Shown: piece by piece, positions 1 through 6,965 of the stretch | Numbering within the stretch: position 1 is the first letter of the stretch | Layout of the letters: each line of letters begins with the position of its first letter | Origin: Candidatus Colimorpha pelethequi | GTDB taxonomy: Bacteria > Bacteroidota > Bacteroidia > Bacteroidales > P3 | Direction: 5' to 3' | Assembly (NCBI GenBank): GCA_018064245.1 | Contig: JAGHVO010000011.1 | Location: forward strand, 1-36,251 | Length of the DNA stretch: 36,251 nucleotides | The notes under the pieces: model-generated | Databases searched by the model: none | What the model saw: the letters and a program-made list of their open reading frames with translations, nothing else | Told to the model about the DNA's origin: nothing | Program-made: the position numbers and the translations under genes

Positions 1-35
1 TCAACCGCAGACCCAGAGAAAAAATCGGTTTCAAA

Positions 36-65
36 TTGCCTTTCCAAGAATTTTTCTTACATTTG
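36..65 (+). promoter_or_regulatory. Candidate promoter P1 for the thrS operon
   Basis: A TTG at 36-38 lies 19 bases before TACATTTG (58-65), which matches the Bacteroidetes -33/-7 pattern. Transcription would start near 72, giving a leader of roughly 115 bases before thrS. The rest of 1-189 shows no gene. Confidence 0.45.
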
Positions 66-144
66 CAAGAGTAGTTGCATTTTGGTCTGGAATCTATCAA
101 CTAATTTCTTTGGACTTTTTTTTCTTCATTTCCAATTATTTTTG

Positions 145-152
145 TATTTTTG
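145..152 (+). promoter_or_regulatory. Candidate promoter P2 (-7 box) for thrS
   Basis: TATTTTTG followed by CA matches the Bacteroidetes TAnnTTTG box and lies 37 bases before the thrS start. No good TTTG sits at the expected -33 distance, so it may be the weaker of two promoters. Confidence 0.45.
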
Positions 153-189
153 CAAATTCTAATAGAATGCGTAAATAATATATAATACT

Positions 190-2121
190 ATGATAAATAT
201 CACTCTTCCAGATGGTTCCGTACGTCAGTACGAATCAGGCGTTACTCCGCTTGACATCGCTCTCTCTATCAGCGAAGGTCTTGCACGTAACGTTCTCGCT
301 GCAAAGGTCAACGATAAAATCCTTGAACTCTACCGTCCTATCACTACCGACGCTAACGTACAGCTGCTCACTTGGAACGACGAAGATGGCAAGCGCACTT
401 TCTGGCACACTTCTGCCCACCTTCTCGCTACCGCTTTGCAGGAACTCTATCCTGGCATCAAATTTGGTATTGGACCTTCTATCGAAAACGGTTTCTATTA
501 CGATATCGACTTCGGCAAATACGAGGTTTCCAGCGATGATTTTCCCAAGATTGAGAAGAAAATGCAGGAACTTGTTGCCGCCAAGACTCCTATCACCCGT
601 CGTGATGTCACCAAGGCTGAGGCTTTGGAATTTTTCGGCAAGAAGAACGAAATCTATAAACTTGAATTGATTGACGCACTGGAAGATGGTACAATCTCTT
701 TCTACGAGAGTGGCGATTTTACCGACCTCTGCCGTGGACCTCACTTGGTCGATTTTAGCCCCATTAAGGCTGTCAAGTTGATCAACCTCGCTGGCGCTTA
801 TTGGCGCGGCGACGAACACCGTCCGCAGCTTACCCGCGTCTATGCCATCAGCTTCCCCAAGAAAAAGGAACTTGACGAATACCTCACTTTGATGGAAGAG
901 GCCAAGAAGCGTGACCACCGCAAGATTGGCAAGGACCTCGGTCTGTTTATGTTCAGCGAGACTGTAGGCAAGGGTCTTCCTATCTGGTTGCCCAAGGGCA
1001 CTGAGTTGCGTCTCCGCTTGCAGGAATTTCTGACGAAGATTCAGCGTCGCTATGGTTACCAGCAGGTGATGACTCCTCATATCGGCGCTAAGCAATTGTA
1101 CGAGACTTCCGGTCACTGGCAGCATTATGGCGAAGATAGCTTCCGCCCCATCACCACTCCTGAAGATGGCGAGGTCTATCTGCTCAAACCTATGAACTGC
1201 CCTCACCACTGCATGATTTACAAGAACGAACCTCGTAGCTACAAGGATCTTCCTTTGCGCTATGCTGAATTCGGTACCGTATATCGTTACGAGCAGAGCG
1301 GCGAGCTCCACGGCCTTACCCGTGTACGCTCCTTTACGCAAGACGATGCGCATATCTTCTGCCGTCCCGACCAGGTAAAAGAGGAATTCATCAAGGTCAT
1401 GGAAATCATCGAGATCATCTTCAAGGCGCTCAGCTTCGAGCAGTTTGAAGCGCAGATTTCGCTCCGCGACCCCAACAACACCACCAAATATGTGGGCTCT
1501 GACGAGAACTGGGCAAAGGCTGAACAGGCTATCGTTGAGGCTTGCCAGGAAAAACATCTCAATGCCCGTGTGGAACTCGGCGAGGCTGCATTCTACGGTC
1601 CCAAGCTCGACTTTATGGTGAAGGACGCCATTGGACGCCGTTGGCAGCTGGGCACCATTCAGGTGGATTACAACCTGCCCGAGCGTTTCGATCTCGAGTA
1701 TATCGGCAGCGACGGACAGAAACATCGTCCCGTCATGATTCACCGTGCGCCGTTTGGCTCCATGGAACGCTTCTGCGCCGTACTCATCGAACATACTGGC
1801 GGCAAGTTCCCCCTCTGGCTCACTCCCGAGCAGTTCATCATCCTTCCTGTCAGCGAGAAGTATGTTGACCAGGCCAAGGAACTTCTCCACAAACTGGAAC
1901 TCATGGATCTCCGTGGTACCGTTGACACCCGCGACGAGAAAATCGGCCGTAAAATCCGTGACGCCGAACTCAACAAGCTTCCTTTCATGCTCATCCTGGG
2001 CGAGAAGGAAATCAACGAAGGTACCGTCAGCGTACGCCGTCAGGGTGCCGGCGACCTCGGCGCCATGACTCCCGAAGCTTTCGTGGCTTTGATTGAAGAG
2101 GAAATCAAGAAAGTAATGTAA
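190..2121 (+). CDS. thrS: Threonyl-tRNA synthetase
   Basis: Cytoplasmic class II aminoacyl-tRNA synthetase that charges tRNA-Thr. The 643 residues are a normal full length. The N-terminal TGS domain covers about 1-62. The editing/second additional domain begins near 70 and shows the HxxxH motif (H73, H77). The class II core follows: motif 2 lies in the [16 protein letters not shown] region and motif 3 in [11 protein letters not shown]. The zinc ligands are visible as the Cys of MNCPHH, the His of DDAHIF and the His of motif 3. The ATG at 190 gives the expected MINITLPDG start. It heads the conserved order thrS-infC-rpmI-rplT. In E. coli thrS represses its own translation through an mRNA operator; no such mimic was established here. 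Confidence 0.98.
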   Translation: MINITLPDGSVRQYESGVTPLDIALSISEGLARNVLAAKVNDKILELYRPITTDANVQLLTWNDEDGKRTFWHTSAHLLATALQELYPGIKFGIGPSIENGFYYDIDFGKYEVSSDDFPKIEKKMQELVAAKTPITRRDVTKAEALEFFGKKNEIYKLELIDALEDGTISFYESGDFTDLCRGPHLVDFSPIKAVKLINLAGAYWRGDEHRPQLTRVYAISFPKKKELDEYLTLMEEAKKRDHRKIGKDLGLFMFSETVGKGLPIWLPKGTELRLRLQEFLTKIQRRYGYQQVMTPHIGAKQLYETSGHWQHYGEDSFRPITTPEDGEVYLLKPMNCPHHCMIYKNEPRSYKDLPLRYAEFGTVYRYEQSGELHGLTRVRSFTQDDAHIFCRPDQVKEEFIKVMEIIEIIFKALSFEQFEAQISLRDPNNTTKYVGSDENWAKAEQAIVEACQEKHLNARVELGEAAFYGPKLDFMVKDAIGRRWQLGTIQVDYNLPERFDLEYIGSDGQKHRPVMIHRAPFGSMERFCAVLIEHTGGKFPLWLTPEQFIILPVSEKYVDQAKELLHKLELMDLRGTVDTRDEKIGRKIRDAELNKLPFMLILGEKEINEGTVSVRRQGAGDLGAMTPEAFVALIEEEIKKVM

Positions 2122-2186
2122 AACATTGAATCTGATTTTATAAAACCAACAACTCAACATTTTATCAATTTTAATAATTAAATCAT

Positions 2187-2768
2187 TTGGCAGCACCATT
2201 CAAACCGAGCAACCCCTCAAACAACAATAACAATAGGGGTAGAGGAAAAGGTCCTTTCAAGAAAGAACCTGAACACCAGATCAACGAACGCATCACCGCA
2301 CCCGTAGTACGTGTAGTTGGTGAAGGCATGGAACCAACCATCTACAATACCAAGGACGCTTTGCGTATGGCCTATGACGAAGGTCTCGACCTGGTCATGA
2401 TTTCGCCCAACGCCAACCCTCCGGTTTGCAAGATTATCGAGTATCAGAAGTTCCTTTACGAGATCAAGAAGAAACAGAAGGAAATCAAGGCCAACTCCAC
2501 CAAGGTGGTCATCAAGGAAATCCGTCTCAGCCCGCAGACCGATGAGCATGATTTCGACTTCAAGTTGAAACACGCCATCCGTTTCCTTCAGGAAGGCAAC
2601 AAGGTAAAGGTTGGCGTCTTCTTCCGCGGACGTTCCATCGTCTATAAGGAACAGGGTGAGACCCAGCTGCTCAAGTTCGCCGAGGCACTCTTGGAATACG
2701 GCAAGCCCGAAGTGATGCCCCGCCTCGAAGGCAAGCGCATGCTCATGATCATCGCTCCCAAGAAATAA
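2187..2768 (+). CDS. infC: Translation initiation factor IF-3 (TTG start)
   Basis: IF-3 binds the 30S subunit, prevents premature 50S joining and checks the start codon. The 193-residue product has the N-terminal domain from INERITAPVVRVV (about residue 32) to the linker KKKQKEIKA, and a C-terminal domain with KEIRLSPQTDEHDFDFKLKH and FFRGRSI. An extra N-terminal tail of about 30 residues is rich in Asn, Gly, Arg and Lys. The frame has a TAA at 2175-2177 and no ATG before codon 48, which is already inside the conserved domain. The start is therefore TTG at 2187. IF-3 genes often use rare start codons as a self-regulation device. It sits 65 bases after thrS. Confidence 0.95.
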   Translation: MAAPFKPSNPSNNNNNRGRGKGPFKKEPEHQINERITAPVVRVVGEGMEPTIYNTKDALRMAYDEGLDLVMISPNANPPVCKIIEYQKFLYEIKKKQKEIKANSTKVVIKEIRLSPQTDEHDFDFKLKHAIRFLQEGNKVKVGVFFRGRSIVYKEQGETQLLKFAEALLEYGKPEVMPRLEGKRMLMIIAPKK

Positions 2769-2778
2769 AAAGTAAAAA

Positions 2779-2793
2779 GATTCTCAGAGAATC
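2779..2793 (+). other. Small perfect hairpin in the infC-rpmI leader
   Basis: GATTCT and AGAATC flank a three-base loop. This begins the 131-base spacer between infC and rpmI, the place where ribosomal protein L20 binds its mRNA in some bacteria. It has no U-tract, so it is not a terminator. A regulatory role is inference only. Confidence 0.3.
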
Positions 2794-2899
2794 AGATTGA
2801 CAGAATCCAAGATTATCTGAACATCTGTAAATCTAATCAAAATTATTACGACCAAGTATATCAAACAATATAGTCTAATCTTATTAAAACAGTAAAGTA

Positions 2900-3103
2900 A
2901 TGCCAAAATTGAAAACCAAGGCTGCTGCCAAAAAGCGTTTCGCTTTCACCGGCACCGGCAAGATTAAGAGAAAGCATGCTTATCACAGTCACATTCTGAC
3001 CAAGAAAGAGACCACGCAAAAACGTAACCTCGACCACACCGCTATGGTGAGCAACGACGACGTTAAGCGCGTAAAACGCATGATTCTTTCCAGCGGTATG
3101 TAA
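2900..3103 (+). CDS. rpmI: 50S ribosomal protein L35
   Basis: This 67-residue basic protein of the large ribosomal subunit starts [14 protein letters not shown] and contains [10 protein letters not shown], both typical of L35. The length is normal for the family. It lies 131 bases after infC and 91 bases before rplT in the conserved infC-rpmI-rplT order. In other bacteria this operon is translationally repressed by free L20. The long spacer before it leaves room for such a site, but I could not assign the L20 recognition structure. Confidence 0.97.
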   Translation: MPKLKTKAAAKKRFAFTGTGKIKRKHAYHSHILTKKETTQKRNLDHTAMVSNDDVKRVKRMILSSGM

Positions 3104-3194
3104 TTCATCCGCAAAACAGGAGTTATTAACCATTGTTTAGAGCACCAAAGAGCGGCTTAGATGCCGTCGCTTAAACGAAAAAAAATTAAATTTT

Positions 3195-3542
3195 ATGCCA
3201 AGATCAGTTAATGCTGTTGCTTCAAGAGCACGCAGAAAAAAAATCCTCAACCGTACCAAAGGTTATTGGGGTAGAGGTAAAAACGTTTGGACTGTAGCCA
3301 AGAATAAATGGGAAAAAGGTCAGACCTATGCCTACCGCGACAGAAAGAACAAGAAAAGAGAATTCCGTTCCTTGTGGATCAACCGTATCAATGCAGGTTG
3401 CCGCATGAATGGCATCTCCTATTCCGTTTTTATGGGCGAACTTCATAAGAACAACATTGAACTCAACCGCAAAGTTCTCGCCGACCTGGCTATGAACAAT
3501 CCGGCTGCCTTCACTGCTGTTGTTAAGATGGTAAAAAAATAA
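3195..3542 (+). CDS. rplT: 50S ribosomal protein L20
   Basis: L20 binds 23S rRNA early in large-subunit assembly and, in several bacteria, binds its own operon mRNA. The 115 residues start [18 protein letters not shown] and continue with the typical [27 protein letters not shown] and [16 protein letters not shown] segments. This is full length for the family. It is followed after 28 bases by rplS. Confidence 0.98.
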   Translation: MPRSVNAVASRARRKKILNRTKGYWGRGKNVWTVAKNKWEKGQTYAYRDRKNKKREFRSLWINRINAGCRMNGISYSVFMGELHKNNIELNRKVLADLAMNNPAAFTAVVKMVKK

Positions 3543-3570
3543 ATTGTTTCACCTTTAAAATCTTTATGTC

Positions 3571-3924
3571 ATGGGAAAAATTGAATTATTGCAATATGTA
3601 GAGGATTTGGTGGAACGCAAAGACTTCCCCGAATTCAAAGCTGGTGATACCATCACAGTCCATTATAAAATCCGTGAAGGAAACAAAGAACGTATCCAGA
3701 ACTTCCAAGGCGTTGTTTTGCAGCGCAGTGGTAGTGGAGCTACTGAGACCTTTACTGTCCGTAAGATCACGAACGGCGTAGGCGTTGAGAGAATCTTCCC
3801 CTTCGCTTCTCCGTTTATCGAACAGATCGACGTCAACAAGCGCGGTGCTGTTCGTAGAGCTAGAATTTTCTACCTCCGCGACCTCACGGGTAAGAAAGCC
3901 CGTATTAAAGAAAAGAGACGCTAA
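3571..3924 (+). CDS. rplS: 50S ribosomal protein L19
   Basis: L19 lies at the 30S-50S interface of the ribosome. The 117 residues show the family signatures [44 protein letters not shown] and the basic tail [23 protein letters not shown]. The ATG at 3571 follows rplT by 28 bases, and a strong terminator follows 63 bases downstream, so L19 is the last gene of the operon. In many bacteria rplS sits with rpsP-rimM-trmD, so its place at the end of the thrS-infC-rpmI-rplT block is a local arrangement worth noting. Confidence 0.97.
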   Translation: MGKIELLQYVEDLVERKDFPEFKAGDTITVHYKIREGNKERIQNFQGVVLQRSGSGATETFTVRKITNGVGVERIFPFASPFIEQIDVNKRGAVRRARIFYLRDLTGKKARIKEKRR

Positions 3925-3987
3925 GCCTGACTCGGCCCTGCGCCGATTCCCGAAACGTCAAACTTTTTCGTTGATATACTTGGACTA

Positions 3988-4020
3988 CGAGGAACTTCGC
4001 AAGAAGTTCCTCGTTTTTTT
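3988..4020 (+). terminator. Rho-independent terminator of the thrS-rplS operon
   Basis: A perfect 10-bp stem (CGAGGAACTT at 3988-3997 with AAGTTCCTCG at 4004-4013) encloses a 6-base loop and runs directly into seven T residues (4014-4020). Confidence 0.93.
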
Positions 4021-4046
4021 ACTAATGATACTTGAAAATGAAAGTG

Positions 4047-4835
4047 TTAAGCAATTCTTTTCTTGAGATGCATCCATAACGCAAACCATCCTATTGTGGC
4101 GCCAAGGATGTTGGCGATGAGGTCGTTGATGTCGAAACCTCGGTAGGGCAGGAGGTATTGCACGAACTCGGTTACGATGCCGGTGAGGATTGCCAGTAAC
4201 AATACAAGTTTCATATTGCGATTTAGCCAGTCTTGCCAGAAAAAGGCGCAGAAAAGGTAGATGGATGCGTGGTAGAGGTGGTCGATGCGAATGCCGAAGA
4301 TGAAATTGTCCATCGGGATGCCTAGTCCGTTGAGGGGTGCCCACATCAAGATGGCAAGCATGATGAAATAAAGTGGCGCTTCCCAACGACGCGCTTTCTC
4401 GTTGAGGCATTTGCGCGCAAGGTTATGGACATGTTTCCTGCAAAGTGCATAGGCTGAAAGCAACTCCCATCCAAGTCCCGAACAGGGTTGTACCTTGCCG
4501 TTGGGACGGCGTATCTCTTTGAGTATGCCAACGATGGCGTCGCGCGACGCGATTTCTTTGCTCACGCAGTTGTCGCCTTGCATGGTGTAGCGGTCTCCGT
4601 CAATCTCTATGATGCGGTGAAGCAGATAAATGGGCTGTGGGATGTTGAGGCGGAACAGCACCACGTCGCCTTTTTGCAAGATATGGTCTCCGATGGGTGC
4701 CAATGTTACTTTGTCCTTGCCGTTGTGCAGCAATGGTTGCATACTGATGCCGCGCAAAAGAATTGTGACAATCTCCCCGCGTTGGAGCCGTTCGGTTACT
4801 TCTTCAAAGACTATGGAGTTGGGCAACGTGATCAT
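4047..4835 (-). CDS. S26B-type signal-peptidase-like domain fused to a VanZ-like membrane domain
   Basis: This two-domain protein of 262 residues is counted from ATG at 4835, which overlaps the stop of the upstream kinase-like gene as ATGA. Residues about 20-110 resemble S24/S26 signal peptidases: GISMQPLL contains the likely nucleophile S31, and LLHRIIEIDGDRYTMQGDNC carries a His (H73) where bacterial type I enzymes have Lys. That is the ER/SipW-like (S26B) Ser-His pattern. Residues about 152-258 hold four hydrophobic helices with the VanZ-like motif EFVQYLLPYRGFDINDLIAN. Likely a membrane-bound protease acting outside the cytoplasm, or a degenerate one. An ATG at 4892 is also possible but gives an Arg-rich tail inside the upstream gene and is less likely. 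Substrate unknown. Confidence 0.75.
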   Translation of the reverse strand: MITLPNSIVFEEVTERLQRGEIVTILLRGISMQPLLHNGKDKVTLAPIGDHILQKGDVVLFRLNIPQPIYLLHRIIEIDGDRYTMQGDNCVSKEIASRDAIVGILKEIRRPNGKVQPCSGLGWELLSAYALCRKHVHNLARKCLNEKARRWEAPLYFIMLAILMWAPLNGLGIPMDNFIFGIRIDHLYHASIYLFCAFFWQDWLNRNMKLVLLLAILTGIVTEFVQYLLPYRGFDINDLIANILGATIGWFALWMHLKKRIA

Positions 4836-5737
4836 GACTGGTGAAAAATGGTCTCGCAACTGAGTTTGGCGGCATCGGCGTCGGGCAGGCAAGCAAGATG
4901 GTACAAGGGCACGGACTGAAGGACGGTGGAAATCATCTCTACAATTCTGTCAGTGAAAAAAGTGTCGTGCGAAAGTCCTGGAGGACAGGATGGTTGCAAC
5001 GCTCCAAAGGCTTCTAGCACCGACAAGCGCCTGATTTTGTTGTAGGGCGCTTGCGAGAGTCTTACGATGCCGGCAATGGGCAACTTTACGTTGTGGTAGC
5101 AGTGTGTCTTGCCGCTCCAGGGAGATCCGTAAACCATTGCCGTTCCGTTTTCGATGGCGAGAAAAGGACTGTCGTCGTTAAGCAGATGTGTGTTTTCTAT
5201 ATTGTTCAACCACAGTTTGGTGTGCGTGCTTTTGCCAGTGCCGGACTCTCCCAAAAACAGCACGGCCTTTCCTTTGTAGGCGATGGTCGAGGAATGGATC
5301 GACATGGCTTGAAGCGGCGCCAACAACATTCCTACGGCCGTCCACAATGCAAAGCGGATGCAGTCGGCGATTTCCTGAGTGGTTGTCTGTCGCAAAGCTT
5401 CGCTGAGAAAGAGTTGCACCATTGTAGATCCTTCGGAATGGGAAAACGACAGATAGCGTTGTTTCTGATAGGTGGAAACCATCGAAAATCGGTAGTCGTT
5501 GCCCTCCTTGCCTAATTGACAGCGGTAATTCCCTTCCCCAAAATCCACAGTGTAGAACGGAGTGAAATCAACGGGGATGACTTCCTCCGAGAACTTGATC
5601 TGAAGGTCGCATGGCGTGGGAGCGATGGCGAAAACATTGAATCCGGGAATATTTTCAATTATTTCCAACTCTTTGCCGCCCGAAATGGCGATGGGATGCC
5701 CCGCTATTGAATAGCATTGAAAATTGAGAACTGACAA
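4832..5737 (-). CDS. HPr kinase/PEPCK-fold ATP-binding protein
   Basis: A 301-residue protein whose C-terminal half matches the HPr-kinase-like/PEPCK-like P-loop fold: a Walker A GESGTGKS at 163-170, IHSS near 147-150, LNDD at 186-189 and GSPWSGK at 204-210. The N-terminal 140 residues are not recognised. Known relatives beside PqqD-like proteins include kinases that phosphorylate lasso and other ribosomal peptides, and proteins of unknown function. No HPr or PTS gene is nearby, so carbon-catabolite HPr phosphorylation is unlikely. The start is a TTG at 5737, 38 bases after the PqqD-like gene, because no ATG occurs in frame before codon 86. Its stop overlaps the start of the peptidase gene by four bases, indicating translational coupling. 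Confidence 0.75.
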   Translation of the reverse strand: MSVLNFQCYSIAGHPIAISGGKELEIIENIPGFNVFAIAPTPCDLQIKFSEEVIPVDFTPFYTVDFGEGNYRCQLGKEGNDYRFSMVSTYQKQRYLSFSHSEGSTMVQLFLSEALRQTTTQEIADCIRFALWTAVGMLLAPLQAMSIHSSTIAYKGKAVLFLGESGTGKSTHTKLWLNNIENTHLLNDDSPFLAIENGTAMVYGSPWSGKTHCYHNVKLPIAGIVRLSQAPYNKIRRLSVLEAFGALQPSCPPGLSHDTFFTDRIVEMISTVLQSVPLYHLACLPDADAAKLSCETIFHQS

Positions 5738-5775
5738 TGAAGTTAAGGTTTTTACAATTACACAATTCCTGCACT

Positions 5776-6051
5776 TTATTGTGGGTCGTAGATGATGCCG
5801 TTTTGACGCAATGTTTCAATCCATTTCTTGGCGTCTTCCAGGGCCACCGCTTCTTCAACGTCATAATTTTCAAGTAGGATTGCTACGACGTCAAGTGGTT
5901 CAAAATCTTTATCTTTCAATTGCTCCCAAAGTAGTAGGGAAGTGGAGTTGAGGGAAACCACTTTGGTCATTTCGCCGGCATTTTTGCCTTGCAAAAGAAT
6001 GATGTGTTCGCCAGCTACGTCGCGGACTTTGAATTTTGGATTTATTTTCAT
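5776..6051 (-). CDS. PqqD-like protein (RiPP recognition element fold)
   Basis: This 91-residue protein resembles the PqqD family: an N-terminal beta-rich part (KFKVRDVAGEHIILLQG, then EMTKVVSLNSTSLLLWEQL) followed by helices with the DVVAILLENYDVEEAVALEDAKKWIETLRQNGII pattern. PqqD-like domains bind leader peptides and hand them to modifying enzymes in RiPP biosynthesis. It is the first gene of a three-gene minus-strand unit with the HPr-kinase-like and S26/VanZ genes. No precursor peptide or maturase (radical SAM, YcaO, cyclase) is seen next to it. A promoter-like TAATTTTG lies only a few bases before the ATG, so the message may be nearly leaderless. Confidence 0.75.
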   Translation of the reverse strand: MKINPKFKVRDVAGEHIILLQGKNAGEMTKVVSLNSTSLLLWEQLKDKDFEPLDVVAILLENYDVEEAVALEDAKKWIETLRQNGIIYDPQ

Positions 6052-6055
6052 ATTG

Positions 6056-6063
6056 CAAAATTA
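6056..6063 (-). promoter_or_regulatory. Candidate -7 box for the PqqD-HprK-S26 unit
   Basis: On the minus strand TAATTTTG followed by CA matches TAnnTTTG. It ends five bases before the ATG at 6051, so transcription would start at or very near the start codon. No clear -33 TTTG is seen. Confidence 0.45.
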
Positions 6064-6095
6064 CGATTTTTTTTTCATAATTGGCTAACTTTTTG

Positions 6096-6103
6096 TATCT
6101 TTG
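6096..6103 (+). promoter_or_regulatory. Candidate -7 box for the GT2 gene
   Basis: TATCTTTG followed by CA matches the Bacteroidetes box and lies 37 bases before the ATG at 6141. The expected -33 site is T-rich (TTTC), a partial match. It is divergent from the box at 6056-6063. Confidence 0.6.
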
Positions 6104-6140
6104 CAAGCTAATATTATAGTATAAAGTTAAATATAGAGTT

Positions 6141-6866
6141 ATGTCTGATACGTTAGTTATTACCCCGACTTTCAACGAAAAAGAAAACATCGAGGCTATC
6201 ATCCGCAAGGTCTTTTCTTTGGACAAAGAATTTGATATGCTGATAGTTGAGGATAATTCCCCTGATGGCACCGCCGACATCGTTAAACGATTGATGCAGG
6301 AATTTCCCACGCGTCTTTTCATCAAGGAACGCAAAGGAAAACTGGGTTTGGGAACCGCTTATTTGGATGGTTTCCGCTGGGGTTTGGAACATGGTTACGA
6401 CTACATGATTGAGATGGATGCCGATTTCTCGCACAATCCTGACGATCTTCCCCGCATGTATGAAGCTTGCGCTACGGGCAAGGGCGACGTTATTGTGGGC
6501 TCTCGCTATGTCGATGGCAAAATCAGCGTCGTAAACTGGCCTATGGGTCGCCTGATGATGTCGTACTTTGCCTCCGTGTATGTTCGTACCGTTACCCGAA
6601 TGAAGGTCATGGACGCCACGGCAGGTTTCGTCTGCTACAGTCGTAAGGTTCTGGAAAAGATGAAATTCGACAAAGTGAAGTTCGTGGGCTACGCTTTCCA
6701 AATCGAGATGAAATACACCGCCACTCGTTTGGGCTTCAAGATTTACGAAGTGCCTATCATCTTCACCGACCGTGTGTTGGGAACATCCAAGATGAGCATG
6801 AAAATCTTCAAGGAGGCCTTCTTCGGTGTTTTCAACCTGAGATTCAGAAATTGGAAAAACTATTGA
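6141..6866 (+). CDS. Polyprenol-phosphate mannosyltransferase-like GT2 (DPM1-like)
   Basis: A 241-residue GT-A fold glycosyltransferase. The N-terminus TLVITPTFNEKENIEAII and LIVEDNSPDGTADIV form the nucleotide-sugar pocket, and the metal-binding MDADFSHNPDDLP motif lies near residues 94-106. The C-terminal EVPIIFTDRVLGTSKMS is typical of dolichol/polyprenol-phosphate mannose synthases. There is no C-terminal membrane helix, as in single-domain DPM1-like enzymes. The likely reaction is transfer of mannose (or a related sugar) from GDP-sugar to a polyprenyl phosphate at the inner face of the membrane, for glycan or protein glycosylation. The donor is inferred, not visible. A 99-base spacer without a terminator separates it from the peptidase downstream. 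Confidence 0.85.
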   Translation: MSDTLVITPTFNEKENIEAIIRKVFSLDKEFDMLIVEDNSPDGTADIVKRLMQEFPTRLFIKERKGKLGLGTAYLDGFRWGLEHGYDYMIEMDADFSHNPDDLPRMYEACATGKGDVIVGSRYVDGKISVVNWPMGRLMMSYFASVYVRTVTRMKVMDATAGFVCYSRKVLEKMKFDKVKFVGYAFQIEMKYTATRLGFKIYEVPIIFTDRVLGTSKMSMKIFKEAFFGVFNLRFRNWKNY

Positions 6867-6965
6867 GAAAATTGAAAATGAGGAATTAAGAATGCAGGAA
6901 GTGGGGTTGCCTTTCAACTCAACACCTCAACAATTCAACATCCTTTCTCTCATAAAACTATTTTT

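Noticed and set aside
235..2199. Very long minus-strand open frame opposite thrS
   Set aside because: This is the shadow of a strongly coding plus strand; thrS is certain. Similar long shadows lie opposite the peptidase, aspS and the EF-hand gene.
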